IMG/VR virus record: IMGVR_UViG_3300020448_000415
Coordinates: 1 to 22,664 of that record
Origin: a virus
DNA: 22,664 bases
Strand: one strand, 5' to 3'
Under the pieces are notes generated by a model that saw only the letters and a list, made by a program, of their open reading frames with translations, had not been told where the DNA came from and made no database searches. The position numbers were made by a program, and so were the translations under genes. Of the stretch, positions 15,447 through 22,664 are shown piece by piece (within the stretch, counting starts at the first letter, position 1; every line of letters starts with the position of its first letter).

Positions 15447-15919
15447 TGGGTAAAGGTTGAGGTTGTATCTGTTACGCTTTCGATGGTTGTTGTACGCTGT
15501 ATTATTGTCTGATTCGAGACCCCTGGTCCTTGATAACTTTGAGTAAATTGGAACGCTCCCCCTTGAGTTGTCATGGTGAAGTTGTTCTGATTTGAAAAGT
15601 CTAAGGAATCGAACGAGCTTGTTACTTGTCCTGTTATCACGTTTCCTCCTGCCGCTCCATTGGAACTGCTCGGAGTTACGTTCACCGTTGATGTATTCAC
15701 GTTTGGATTCAAGGGTCCATTTTCGTTTGAAATGCCTACCCCTGTTACTGAGTATTCCCATCCTGTGTTATAATCTATACTGTAAATGGTCTCCTGCACC
15801 GTAGAATTTGTCTCGGTGTGAGAAGTCATGCTGCCTTGTTGGAAATTTGGTACCACAGGCACTGCATTAGCTGCAGATCCAAGAAGACTAAGCCATATTA
15901 ATGGTATAAACCTTCTCAT
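15443..15919 (-). CDS. Sec-exported Ser/Thr-rich protein
   Basis: A 158-aa protein with a typical Sec signal peptide: MRRF, hydrophobic core, then SAANA with cleavage likely after residue 19. The mature part is rich in Ser, Thr, Asn and Gln with alternating polar strands (VNTSTVNVTPSSSNGAAGG) and no cysteine, like extracellular beta-structured or fibre-like proteins. The ATG at 15919 has a Shine-Dalgarno (AAAGGTGA) about 10 nt upstream. It is the second gene of the minus-strand operon and shares its signal-peptide style with the first. Its last codons overlap the next gene's frame. Function unknown. Confidence 0.75.
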   Translation of the reverse strand: MRRFIPLIWLSLLGSAANAVPVVPNFQQGSMTSHTETNSTVQETIYSIDYNTGWEYSVTGVGISNENGPLNPNVNTSTVNVTPSSSNGAAGGNVITGQVTSSFDSLDFSNQNNFTMTTQGGAFQFTQSYQGPGVSNQTIIQRTTTIESVTDTTSTFTQ

Positions 15920-15934
15920 AATTATATATCACCT

Positions 15935-16450
15935 TTATCGAATTGTGATTTCAGAGACGAATTGTCCAGTCGCTGATGTTCCAGCTCCACCTGCTGTTAT
16001 TGCCATCGCTCCAGAAGTTGCAATTGTACCAGCTAAGTTACCAACTGTTCCTGCTGCACTTGATGTCTGGTCTGAGTATGCTGCTACAGATCCTGTTGTA
16101 GGTGCTGTTGCTATACTATCTCCTAATCCTACTGACTGTGTATATGAATATGAATTACCTTGAGTAGTCTGTGCTGTATCTGGTAAAGCAAAAGTTGCTA
16201 GTCCTGTAGTAGCACTAACTGCTGTTATACCACCTAGATTACTAGCAGCACTACCACCCGAAGGTGTAATTGTTGTTGACACACCACTACCTGTTGTAGA
16301 GTATGTGTTTGGTGCCCTTGTTACTGCAGTTACTCCTGCATCCACTGTTAATTGAGTTGAGCTTGTCAAGCGGTGTGTAAGATCTGCCTTAACTGGTGTT
16401 ACAAGAGATCCTAGACCTGCGATCATAATAATGGGAAGAAATCTTTTCAT
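15935..16450 (-). CDS. Sec-exported Ser/Thr/Gly/Ala-rich protein
   Basis: A 171-aa protein, first gene of the minus-strand operon. The signal peptide is MKRFLPIIMIAGLGSLVTP followed by VKA, with likely cleavage before DLTHR. The mature part is low-complexity, rich in Thr, Ser, Gly and Ala (SGVSTTITPSGGSAASNLGG, AMAITAGGAGTSATG), without cysteine, and probably beta-rich. It may be a secreted, periplasmic or surface protein. AGGGG precedes the ATG. A promoter with an embedded palindrome lies directly upstream. No family recognised. Confidence 0.75.
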   Translation of the reverse strand: MKRFLPIIMIAGLGSLVTPVKADLTHRLTSSTQLTVDAGVTAVTRAPNTYSTTGSGVSTTITPSGGSAASNLGGITAVSATTGLATFALPDTAQTTQGNSYSYTQSVGLGDSIATAPTTGSVAAYSDQTSSAAGTVGNLAGTIATSGAMAITAGGAGTSATGQFVSEITIR

Positions 16451-16461
16451 AACCCCTGATA

Positions 16462-16491
16462 TTAATACCTAACCTATATAGGTTCTGACAA
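16462..16491 (-). promoter_or_regulatory. Candidate promoter of the minus-strand exported-protein operon
   Basis: On the minus strand TTGTCA (complement of 16486-16491) and TATTAA (complement of 16462-16467) are 18 nt apart, 11 nt upstream of the ATG at 16450. The -35 matches 5 of 6 consensus bases and the -10 matches 4 of 6. The leader would be very short. Confidence 0.5.
16471..16484. promoter_or_regulatory. Perfect 14-bp palindrome, candidate operator
   Basis: AACCTATATAGGTT is its own reverse complement. It lies entirely inside the -35/-10 spacer of the minus-strand promoter candidate and about 37 bp upstream of the hsp20 promoter candidate, a place where a dimeric repressor could act. 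No regulator is identified. Confidence 0.5.
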
Positions 16492-16520
16492 CCCTCCAAA
16501 AAATGTTCGGAGTGTACCAT

Positions 16521-16549
16521 TTGCTAAACCTTGAGTCTATGGTTAAATA
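16521..16549 (+). promoter_or_regulatory. Candidate hsp20 promoter
   Basis: TTGCTA (16521-16526), a 17-nt spacer and TAAATA (16544-16549). The -10 is weak for sigma70, but TTAAATA resembles the T4-type late element TATAAATA, so a late promoter is also possible. Transcription would start just before the leader hairpin. Confidence 0.35.
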
Positions 16550-16553
16550 GTAT

Positions 16554-16570
16554 TGTCGCCTTCGGGGACA
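16554..16570 (+). promoter_or_regulatory. C(UUCG)G hairpin in the hsp20 leader
   Basis: TGTC-G-CC pairs with GG-GACA around a TTCG loop: six base pairs with one bulged G. The closing C(UUCG)G tetraloop is the very stable type known from T4 mRNAs. It would lie near the 5' end of hsp20 mRNA, about 32 nt before the ATG, and may protect or tune the message. Confidence 0.55.
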
Positions 16571-16602
16571 CAATTCACACTCGCTTTAAAAGGAGAACTA
16601 TT

Positions 16603-17031
16603 ATGGACAACATACAGAAGTATCGTTCAGCAGATTTACCAGATCTACTTGATAAGATATCAAGAAACAGTATTGGACTAGACAATTACCTAGACCAGTT
16701 TTTCAACATTCCATCATCCAACTATCCACCTTATAACCTAATACATCTTAGTAATCATGAGTCTAAACTTGAGATTGCTTTAGCAGGATTTAAAAAGGAT
16801 GAAGTCAAAGTCTTCACAGAATATGGAAAACTTACAGTTGAAGGTACTAAACCTGCAGCAGATGAAGATAAAAACTATTTACATAGAGGACTAGCATCTA
16901 GAAACTTCTCTAAGTCATGGACACTATCAGAAGATTGTGAAGTATCTAACGTTTCATTTTCAGATGGATTGTTAGTAGTAGACTTAAAGAAAATTATTCC
17001 AGAGAAGCATGCTCGTAAAGATTATATCTAA
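16603..17031 (+). CDS. hsp20: Small heat-shock protein Hsp20
   Basis: A 142-aa alpha-crystallin-type chaperone, an ATP-independent holdase conserved in T4-like cyanophages. The alpha-crystallin domain runs from about residue 45 to 135: KLEIALAGFKKDEVKV, GKLTVEG, NFSKSWTL and DGLLVVDLKKIIPE. I chose the ATG at 16603 because AAAAGGAGA lies 8 nt before it; the frame is open 24 codons further upstream, but those residues are not family-like and cover the leader hairpin. It is a single-gene unit with its own promoter candidate and a terminator after it. Confidence 0.93.
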   Translation: MDNIQKYRSADLPDLLDKISRNSIGLDNYLDQFFNIPSSNYPPYNLIHLSNHESKLEIALAGFKKDEVKVFTEYGKLTVEGTKPAADEDKNYLHRGLASRNFSKSWTLSEDCEVSNVSFSDGLLVVDLKKIIPEKHARKDYI

Positions 17032-17054
17032 ACAGCATACATAGTTATACAACC

Positions 17055-17081
17055 AAAGAGACACTCGTGTCTCTTTTTTTA
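17055..17081 (+). terminator. Rho-independent terminator after hsp20
   Basis: AGAGACAC (17057-17064) and GTGTCTCT (17067-17074) form a perfect stem, extended by A-T pairs at its base, followed by a run of T to 17080. It separates hsp20 from the polymerase region. Confidence 0.88.
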
Positions 17082-17093
17082 TTGAGATAAACT

Positions 17094-17324
17094 ATGAACT
17101 ATTACTTGAATTGTAAACCTAATAATTATACAGGTGATTACGATTTGATAACTTTAGACTTGCCAAGTGGTATGACTGATGATATAATGAAATATGTTAG
17201 ACCTTTGGCAGAGGAATTTAATAAATCCGAAACCAAAGTCCTAAAGGACGTTATAAAAAATTCCATTTACGAAATCGAACGGAGAGAAAATGAGCGTAAG
17301 AATCGTAAGAACCAGAAATGGTGA
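17094..17324 (+). CDS. Small hypothetical protein
   Basis: A 76-aa protein (MNYYLNCKPNNYTG...). An N-terminal strand region is followed by amphipathic helices and a very charged Arg/Glu/Lys/Asn C-terminus (YEIERRENERKNRKN). No signal peptide or membrane segment. It starts 13 nt after the hsp20 terminator and overlaps the next gene by 35 nt. The promoter is unclear. Function unknown. Confidence 0.6.
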   Translation: MNYYLNCKPNNYTGDYDLITLDLPSGMTDDIMKYVRPLAEEFNKSETKVLKDVIKNSIYEIERRENERKNRKNQKW

Positions 17325-17736
17325 AGACATTATCTGTGATCTTTATGAGGTAACAACTAAAGAGAAACCAGAAGACCCTGTTGCTTTTCAACTAAAGCAT
17401 CCATACAATGTATGGTTAGAGGGTGTGGATAAACCAAGAGTTCTTATTGAAACAGATGCAGAACCAGAAGTTCAAAAACTTCCTGACCCAGAAATTCATT
17501 TCAGACCTTGGGTACCTTTATCAACTACAAAATCAATTATGATAAAGATGGATGAAGTCGTATCAGCATACGAAACATATCCAGAGGTCATCAAAAAGTA
17601 CAATCAACTAGTGGAGGCAGACAGTGGAAGAGGAAATGCTACAGCAACAGATCAAAGTGATCTTATTGAAACAAAGGAAGGAGTACCTGTTGGGGAAAGT
17701 GACGGAACTGGACGAGGAGCCAAGCTTATTAATTGA
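17290..17736 (+). CDS. Conserved phage protein, possibly Sm-like fold
   Basis: A 148-aa protein starting at 17290 after GGAGAG. Residues 1-90 (MSVRIVRTRNGEDIICDLYE, QLKHPYNVWL, HFRPWVPLS, SIMIKMDEVVSAYE) fit a small beta-barrel pattern I associate with phage proteins annotated as Sm/LSm-like, with the strand-turn NGEDI as its hallmark. The last 40 residues are Gly/Thr/Asp-rich and probably disordered. That tail is also where the next frame begins, so its composition may be constrained by overlap. An RNA-binding role is possible but unproven. Confidence 0.68.
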   Translation: MSVRIVRTRNGEDIICDLYEVTTKEKPEDPVAFQLKHPYNVWLEGVDKPRVLIETDAEPEVQKLPDPEIHFRPWVPLSTTKSIMIKMDEVVSAYETYPEVIKKYNQLVEADSGRGNATATDQSDLIETKEGVPVGESDGTGRGAKLIN

Positions 17737-17881
17737 AGGGTGCTTTGAAGTTATCTCTGAGTCAGAGATAAAACCATTCCCTTCTTTTACACAACAACGT
17801 GACGTTTTCTTGACATCCGATACAGTAATGACTATACTAGATCCTAGTCCTGCTTTGATCGAACTTTACAATAAACAGTGA
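17699..17881 (+). CDS. Small conserved protein immediately upstream of gp43
   Basis: A 60-aa acidic protein read from GTG 17699 (VTELDEEPSLLIEGCFEVIS...), ending SPALIELYNKQ. The frame is open to an ATG at 17624, but the extra 25 residues lie wholly inside the preceding gene and look less natural, so I prefer the GTG, which has GGGGAA just before it. The start remains uncertain. Its TGA overlaps the GTG start of gp43 (GTGA), suggesting coupled translation with the polymerase. Function unknown. Confidence 0.6.
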   Translation: MTELDEEPSLLIEGCFEVISESEIKPFPSFTQQRDVFLTSDTVMTILDPSPALIELYNKQ

Positions 17882-20358
17882 GCAAGTTTTATACTAACAT
17901 CCAACTAGCAGGTGATACGATCCTGTATAGAGGATATGAAGATGGAGAACCTGTGCAGTTTCGTGCACGTTTTTCTCCAACATTATATGTGTTGTCAAAC
18001 AACAAAGAAAAATTTACTACACTTGATGGTAGATATGTCTCTCCTATTAAGTTTGACAAACCACGAGAAGGTAGAGAGTTTATAAGACAGTATGATGGTG
18101 TAGAAGGATTTGAAGTTCATGGGTATGAACGTTTTGTATATCAATACATCCGTCAAGAATATCCTGGCGAAGTAGACTATCGTATTGATCAAATGAAATT
18201 ATACTCAATGGATATTGAGGTTCAATGCGAAAATGGTTTCCCTGATGTAGAAGCAGCAGCAGAAGAAATGCTATCAATTACCATTAAAGATATGGTAAGT
18301 AAAAAGTTTTATATCTGGGCAGTAAAAGATTTTGATACGGATCATACTAAATTTATATTTGATACTGAACGTGAGATGCTAATGCATTTCATAGATTGGT
18401 GGGTAAAAAATACACCAGATATTTTGACAGGATGGAATGTAAACCTTTATGACGTACCATACATATGTCGTAGGGTGAAAAGAATGTTAGGATCCAAATG
18501 GATGAATTCTATATCACCTTGGAACCGTGCTAACGAAAGAGAGGTCTATGTCCAAGGAAGAAAAAATTATGCTTATGACATTAGTGGTGTCAATATCCTC
18601 GACTATCTCGATCTTTACCGTAAGTTTACTTATACTAACCAGGAATCATATAGACTCGATCACATCGCTTTTGTGGAACTAGGACAACGTAAGGTTGACC
18701 ATAGTGAATACGAGAACTTTAGAGATTTTTATACTAATGACTGGCAGAAGTTTATTGAATACAACATTCAAGATACTGAATTGATTGACCGTCTTGAAGA
18801 GAAAATGAAGTTACTTGATCTTGCCATCACTATGAGTTATGATGCCAAGGTTAATTTTGAAGACGTATACTCACAGGTTCGTATGTGGGATACGATGATC
18901 TATAATTATCTTACGGATAGAAAGATTGTTGTGCCACCTAAGAAGGGTGCTAAAAAAGATGAGAAGTATGCAGGTGCTTATGTAAAGGAACCTATACCTG
19001 GTAAGTATGATTGGGTAGTTAGTTTTGACCTTAACTCTCTGTATCCTCATCTTATTATGCAGTACAATATCTCACCAGAAACTCTCTGGGATACTAGACA
19101 TCCTAGTGCAAGTGTTGATAGAATATTAAATGAAGAGATAGTTATTGAAGATGATGTATGTGTCTGTGCTAATGGTGCACAGTATCGTAAAGACATACAA
19201 GGCTTCTTACCACAAATGATGGACAAGATCTACAATGAAAGAACAATTTACAAAAAGAAAATGCTCCAAGCAAAGCGGGACTATGAGATTAATCCAAGTG
19301 CCAAACTACAAAGAGACATTAGTAAATTTAATAACATTCAAATGGCGAGAAAGATCCAACTTAATAGTGCTTATGGTGCTATTGGTAATCAATACTTTCG
19401 CTATTACAACCTTGCCAACGCAGAAGCTATTACACTATCTGGTCAGGTTTCTATTCGTTGGATAGAACAACGAATGAACAACTACCTAAACAAAATTTTA
19501 AAAACGGAGGACATTGATTATGTTATTGCTAGTGATACCGATTCTATCTATTTGCATCTTGGTCCTCTGGTGGAGAACGTATTTGCCAGTAGAAAGAAGG
19601 ATGATAAGAGCATCGTTACGTTCCTTAATAAGGTGTGTGAAGTGGAATTCGAGAAATATATTGAGAGTTCTTACCAAGCGTTGGCCAACTACGTAAATGC
19701 TTATGATCAAAAGATGTTCATGAAACGTGAGACCATTGCCAACAAAGGTATATGGACAGCAAAGAAAAGATATATGTTGAATGCATGGGACATAGAGGGA
19801 GTTAGATTTGCTGAACCTAAACTAAAAGTTATGGGCATTGAAGCAGTCAAGTCTAGTACACCTGGTGCATGTAGAGAGAAGATTAAAGAATGTATAAGTG
19901 TTATTATGAATGAGAGTGAAGAGGCAGCACAAGAATTTATTGCAAACTTTAGAGATGAATTTTCATCGTTACCTGTTGAAGACATATCGTTCCCTCGTGG
20001 ATGTAATGGAATAAATAAGTGGGCGAACCAATCTACGATCTATAATAAGGGAACACCTATTCACGTCAGAGGAGCGTTGTTGTATAACCATTACAACAAA
20101 AAGAATAACTTATCACATAAGTATCCTTTAATCCAAGACGGTGAAAAGATCAAATTTTGTTATCTAAAAACACCTAATAAGTTTGGGGAAAACGTTGTGT
20201 CATTTTTAAATACCTTTCCAAAGGAGTTTGGACTTGACAAACAGGTGGATTATGAGTTACAATTTGAGAAGAGTTTCCTTGACCCGATAAAGGTTATATT
20301 AGATACTATAGGTTGGAAGTCAGAAAAAGTAGCAAATTTGGAGTTTCTTTTCGGATGA
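17878..20358 (+). CDS. 43: DNA polymerase gp43 (family B)
   Basis: Replicative polymerase with proofreading exonuclease, 826 aa (T4: 898). Exonuclease motifs: SMDIEVQ (Asp112, Glu114), NVNLYDVPY (Asp192) and YNIQDTELID (Asp299). Polymerase motifs: A, DLNSLYPHL from Asp384; B, KIQLNSAYGAIGN from Lys492; C, SDTDSIY with Asp553 and Asp555. All catalytic residues are present in order. It starts with GTG at 17878, overlapping the upstream stop, and ends in an ATGA overlap with a 50-aa gene. The C-terminal hydrophobic segment LEFLFG could be the clamp-binding tail that in T4 docks gp45 (inference). Confidence 0.97.
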   Translation: MSKFYTNIQLAGDTILYRGYEDGEPVQFRARFSPTLYVLSNNKEKFTTLDGRYVSPIKFDKPREGREFIRQYDGVEGFEVHGYERFVYQYIRQEYPGEVDYRIDQMKLYSMDIEVQCENGFPDVEAAAEEMLSITIKDMVSKKFYIWAVKDFDTDHTKFIFDTEREMLMHFIDWWVKNTPDILTGWNVNLYDVPYICRRVKRMLGSKWMNSISPWNRANEREVYVQGRKNYAYDISGVNILDYLDLYRKFTYTNQESYRLDHIAFVELGQRKVDHSEYENFRDFYTNDWQKFIEYNIQDTELIDRLEEKMKLLDLAITMSYDAKVNFEDVYSQVRMWDTMIYNYLTDRKIVVPPKKGAKKDEKYAGAYVKEPIPGKYDWVVSFDLNSLYPHLIMQYNISPETLWDTRHPSASVDRILNEEIVIEDDVCVCANGAQYRKDIQGFLPQMMDKIYNERTIYKKKMLQAKRDYEINPSAKLQRDISKFNNIQMARKIQLNSAYGAIGNQYFRYYNLANAEAITLSGQVSIRWIEQRMNNYLNKILKTEDIDYVIASDTDSIYLHLGPLVENVFASRKKDDKSIVTFLNKVCEVEFEKYIESSYQALANYVNAYDQKMFMKRETIANKGIWTAKKRYMLNAWDIEGVRFAEPKLKVMGIEAVKSSTPGACREKIKECISVIMNESEEAAQEFIANFRDEFSSLPVEDISFPRGCNGINKWANQSTIYNKGTPIHVRGALLYNHYNKKNNLSHKYPLIQDGEKIKFCYLKTPNKFGENVVSFLNTFPKEFGLDKQVDYELQFEKSFLDPIKVILDTIGWKSEKVANLEFLFG

Positions 20359-20507
20359 CCATTTACATAGTTGAATATAAAAAATCTTTTGGAGCAGGTG
20401 AGAATGCACAGGTAAAGGAATTCCATGATAAAGGTGAAGCTGAATGGTTTGAAAGATCCAAAAAGCGATCCAATCATATAACAAATTTGTATAAACGTTC
20501 CCCCTAA
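20355..20507 (+). CDS. Small protein between gp43 and uvsX
   Basis: A 50-aa protein from ATG 20355 (MTIYIVEYKKSFGAG...), which overlaps the gp43 TGA. The frame is open 14 codons earlier but only inside gp43. The N-terminus is strand-like and the C-terminus a basic helix (GEAEWFERSKKRSNHI). Its stop is directly followed by the uvsX ATG with no spacer, so it is probably coupled to both neighbours. Function unknown. Confidence 0.62.
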   Translation: MTIYIVEYKKSFGAGENAQVKEFHDKGEAEWFERSKKRSNHITNLYKRSP

Positions 20508-21515
20508 ATGAATTTTTTAAAAGACATTGCTAAGGAGATTGATAATGAATATGCTTCATTGGTCAGTGACGGAGTTTCAGCTGGTGACACAAGCGGTTTT
20601 ATCGACACTGGTAGCCATATATTTAATGCTGTTGTCTCTGGGTCGATCTATGGTGGCATCCCAAGAAACAAAATCACTGCTCTTGCAGGAGAGTCTAGTA
20701 CTGGTAAGACTTATTTTTGCCTTGGTGTTGTTCAACATTTCCTTGAGTCTGATCCCGATTCTGGTGTTATCTACTTCGAGTCGGAGTCTGCCCTTTCTAA
20801 GGAGTTAATTGAAAGTAGAAGTATAGATTCTTCTCGTATGTTAATTGTTCCTATTACTACTGTTCAAGAGTTTAGGACTCAAGCAATAAGAATTCTCGAT
20901 AAATACTTGCAACAAGATGAACGCAAACCCTTAATGTTTGTTCTTGATTCTCTTGGTATGCTCAGTACTACCAAGGAGATTGAAGACAGCGAAGCAGGTA
21001 AAGAGACACGAGATATGACTCGTGCTCAGATAGTGAAATCTATATTTAGAGTCCTTACTCTTAAATTAGGTAAGGCAAATGTTCCCCTTATAGTCACAAA
21101 TCATACCTACGATGTTGTCGGATCTTATATCCCTACTAAAGAAATGGGAGGCGGTAGCGGTCTCAAATATGCCGCGAGTACAATCATTTATCTCAGCAAA
21201 AAAAAGGAAAAGAGTGAGAAAGAAGTTGTTGGCAACCTTATTAAAGCTAAGACGGCTAAATCAAGACTCACCAAAGAAAACTCTGAGATAACAACTAGAC
21301 TCTTTTATGATGAAAGAGGTCTAGATAGATACTACGGATTACTTGAACTAGGAGAAAAGTATGGAATCTTTAACCGTAAAGGAAATAGGATCGTTGTTGG
21401 TGATAGTTCTGTATATCCTTCTGCAATACTTAAGGATCCAGAAACGTATTTCACCACCGAAATAATGGAGCAACTAGACGTAGCTGCCTCTAAAGAGTTT
21501 GGTTATGGTAACTAG
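20508..21515 (+). CDS. uvsX: UvsX RecA-like recombinase
   Basis: Strand-exchange ATPase for recombination-dependent replication and repair. At 335 aa it is shorter than T4 UvsX (391). Walker A GESSTGKT is at 61-68, a glutamate in VIYFESES is at about 91, and Walker [10 protein letters not shown] has Asp147. The L2-like region [20 protein letters not shown] is followed by a C-terminal domain with [20 protein letters not shown]. The ATG follows the previous TAA immediately. Its end overlaps the oxygenase gene by 17 nt. Confidence 0.95.
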   Translation: MNFLKDIAKEIDNEYASLVSDGVSAGDTSGFIDTGSHIFNAVVSGSIYGGIPRNKITALAGESSTGKTYFCLGVVQHFLESDPDSGVIYFESESALSKELIESRSIDSSRMLIVPITTVQEFRTQAIRILDKYLQQDERKPLMFVLDSLGMLSTTKEIEDSEAGKETRDMTRAQIVKSIFRVLTLKLGKANVPLIVTNHTYDVVGSYIPTKEMGGGSGLKYAASTIIYLSKKKEKSEKEVVGNLIKAKTAKSRLTKENSEITTRLFYDERGLDRYYGLLELGEKYGIFNRKGNRIVVGDSSVYPSAILKDPETYFTTEIMEQLDVAASKEFGYGN

Positions 21516-22071
21516 ATTATCTGATTATATTAAAACATATGATGACAAACTTGATAAGTCTTTTTGTGAAACTATCATTAACACGTTTCATGAATCCGAC
21601 AGCATATATGTTGATCGAGAGCAGCGACCAACTTTCCGAGAGTTAAATATATCAGAAAGGTATTTGAATAAAGATCCTAAATGGATGTCTATTCAAGCAA
21701 GACTATCTGACATCTTAACTGTAAGTGCTAAAAGTTATATTAATTATTTGGATGTAGGACCTGACTTTCCTGCTCAATATGGGTTTGAACAGTTCCGTAT
21801 GAAGATGTATGATAATAATGGTAAGGATCAATTTAAAGATCACGTTGATGTTGGAGACTATGCTTCTGCCAAACGTTTTCTAGTTATGTTTTTATATCTC
21901 AATGATGTGAAAGAAGGAGGAGAAACAAACTTTCCTAACTTAAACGTTGCAATTAAACCGAAATGTGGTAGAATACTTTTGTTCCCTGCCAACTGGCAGT
22001 ATAGACACTCTGGACTTCCACCAGTGTCATCTCAAAAATACATTGTTGGATCTTATTTACATTACACATGA
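21499..22071 (+). CDS. 2OG-Fe(II) oxygenase, prolyl-4-hydroxylase-like
   Basis: A 190-aa protein of the P4H-type dioxygenase family common in cyanophages. KDHVDVG gives His115 and Asp117, a beta-core segment reads [23 protein letters not shown] gives His170, and Lys180 in [13 protein letters not shown] is the 2-oxoglutarate-binding lysine of P4H enzymes. Starts at 21499 and 21505 are both possible; both lie inside the end of uvsX. The stop overlaps the gp41 ATG. Substrate unknown; it could be a protein side chain. Confidence 0.88.
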   Translation: MVMVTRLSDYIKTYDDKLDKSFCETIINTFHESDSIYVDREQRPTFRELNISERYLNKDPKWMSIQARLSDILTVSAKSYINYLDVGPDFPAQYGFEQFRMKMYDNNGKDQFKDHVDVGDYASAKRFLVMFLYLNDVKEGGETNFPNLNVAIKPKCGRILLFPANWQYRHSGLPPVSSQKYIVGSYLHYT

Positions 22072-22664
22072 ACTTAGAAGTTACTATACTTGGTAATTTA
22101 ATATCTCATGAAGAGTATACCCGAAAGGTATTACCTTTTTTGAAGACAGATTATTTCACTGTACGATCATACAAGATAATCTATGCTGAGATTCATGAAT
22201 ACATTGCAAATTACAATGCACTTCCCTCTCTGAATGCATTAGGTATAGAGTGTCAAGAAAGGACTGATCTAACTGAAGATCAGTTTAAAGATATTATGGA
22301 GGTTTTACGTGAGTTATCCGATGAGAAAGCAGAACTGGATTGGATCCTTGATTCTACGGAGAAATGGTGTCAGGAGAGAGCGATTTATCTATCTCTTATG
22401 GAATCAGTTAAGATTGCTGATGGGCAAGATGAGAAAAGGGATAAGGGGGCTATTCCACAAATCCTAAGTGATGCATTAGGTGTTTCCTTTGACCAAAATG
22501 TAGGTCATGATTACTTACAAAACTACGAAGAAAGATACGACTTCTACCATAAGAAAGAAGAAAAGATTCCTTTTGATTTGGAATTCTTCAACAAGATTAC
22601 AAAAGGTGGTCTTCCTAACAAGACTCTCAATGTTGCTCTTGCAGGGACTGGTGTGGGTAAGTCT
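22068..22664 (+). CDS. 41: Replicative DNA helicase gp41 (3'-partial)
   Basis: The first 199 residues of a DnaB-type helicase that unwinds DNA at the T4-type fork and works with primase. The N-terminal domain (EVTILGNLISHEEYTRKVLP, DYFTVRSYKIIYAEI) and the linker region lead to the RecA-like domain, beginning FDLEFFNKITKGGLPNKT. The window ends inside Walker A (AGTGVGKS). Position after uvsX fits the T4 cluster. The ATG overlaps the stop of the oxygenase gene. Confidence 0.93.
   Translation, partial: MNLEVTILGNLISHEEYTRKVLPFLKTDYFTVRSYKIIYAEIHEYIANYNALPSLNALGIECQERTDLTEDQFKDIMEVLRELSDEKAELDWILDSTEKWCQERAIYLSLMESVKIADGQDEKRDKGAIPQILSDALGVSFDQNVGHDYLQNYEERYDFYHKKEEKIPFDLEFFNKITKGGLPNKTLNVALAGTGVGKS

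Noticed and set aside
15443-15470. Classic -1 programmed frameshift site
   Set aside because: No X-XXY-YYZ heptamer is present before the stop of the upstream gene, so a standard slippery site cannot be claimed.
15451-15761. First ~100 residues of the minus-strand frame from ATG 15761
   Set aside because: This part is out of register with the signal-peptide gene at 15443-15919 and is Arg/Asn/Ser-rich without structure; it is a shadow, so the gene probably begins near 15446.
15828-16163. 111-aa plus-strand frame rich in Ala/Pro/Val
   Set aside because: It is the complement of low-complexity exported-protein genes, which produce long open antisense frames; no Shine-Dalgarno or family match.
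1-22664. tRNA genes, CRISPR arrays, insertion sequences, attachment sites
   Set aside because: None seen: gaps between genes are short (under about 155 nt), with no cloverleaf, no regularly spaced repeats and no transposase or integrase.

Overview
The window is a stretch of a T4-like cyanophage genome (a marine myovirus of Prochlorococcus or Synechococcus). The T4 replication core is present in the T4 order: sliding clamp gp45, clamp loader gp44, gp62, translational repressor RegA, DNA polymerase gp43, UvsX and the start of helicase gp41. The other genes point to a cyanobacterial host: two bilin reductases (PebS and PcyA), the cyanophage 'CobS' ATPase and Hsp20. The sequence is AT-rich, densely packed and full of 1-14 nt gene overlaps, mostly of the ATGA type. 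I see no tRNA, CRISPR array or insertion sequence.

Layout. (1) 1-1741: the C-terminal ~580 residues of a glycine decarboxylase P-protein (GcvP), cut by the window edge. (2) 1766-5277: a clear sigma70-type promoter, then an overlapping operon of a HEXXH + VWA-domain CobT-like protein, pebS and pcyA. (3) 5251-5667: a short minus-strand gene antisense to the end of pcyA and a small plus-strand gene. (4) 5682-11748: another strong promoter, then cobS (MoxR-type AAA+ ATPase), a DUF3310-like gene, gp45, a conserved phage gene, gp44, a membrane protein, a 2OG-Fe(II) oxygenase, dam methylase, gp62 and regA. (5) 11775-16450: an envelope island of unknown function between regA and hsp20. Its plus-strand genes (three or four small membrane proteins and a dioxygenase) run head-on into a minus-strand operon of Sec-exported or membrane proteins. 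That operon has its own promoter, with a perfect 14-bp palindrome in the spacer. (6) 16521-17081: hsp20 with a C(UUCG)G leader hairpin and a rho-independent terminator. (7) 17094-22664: three small genes, gp43, a 50-aa gene, uvsX, another 2OG oxygenase and the start of gp41.

Working together. The phage builds its own replisome and recombination machinery. It probably also steers host metabolism through glycine cleavage (one-carbon units, NADH) and bilin pigments. The two points I find most novel are these. First, the cyanophage 'CobS' sits beside a VWA protein with a metallopeptidase-like motif, which looks more like a MoxR-VWA remodelling machine than a cobalamin enzyme. Second, the exported-protein operon at 13769-16450 has a third gene with no standard start codon in front of its signal-peptide-like segment.
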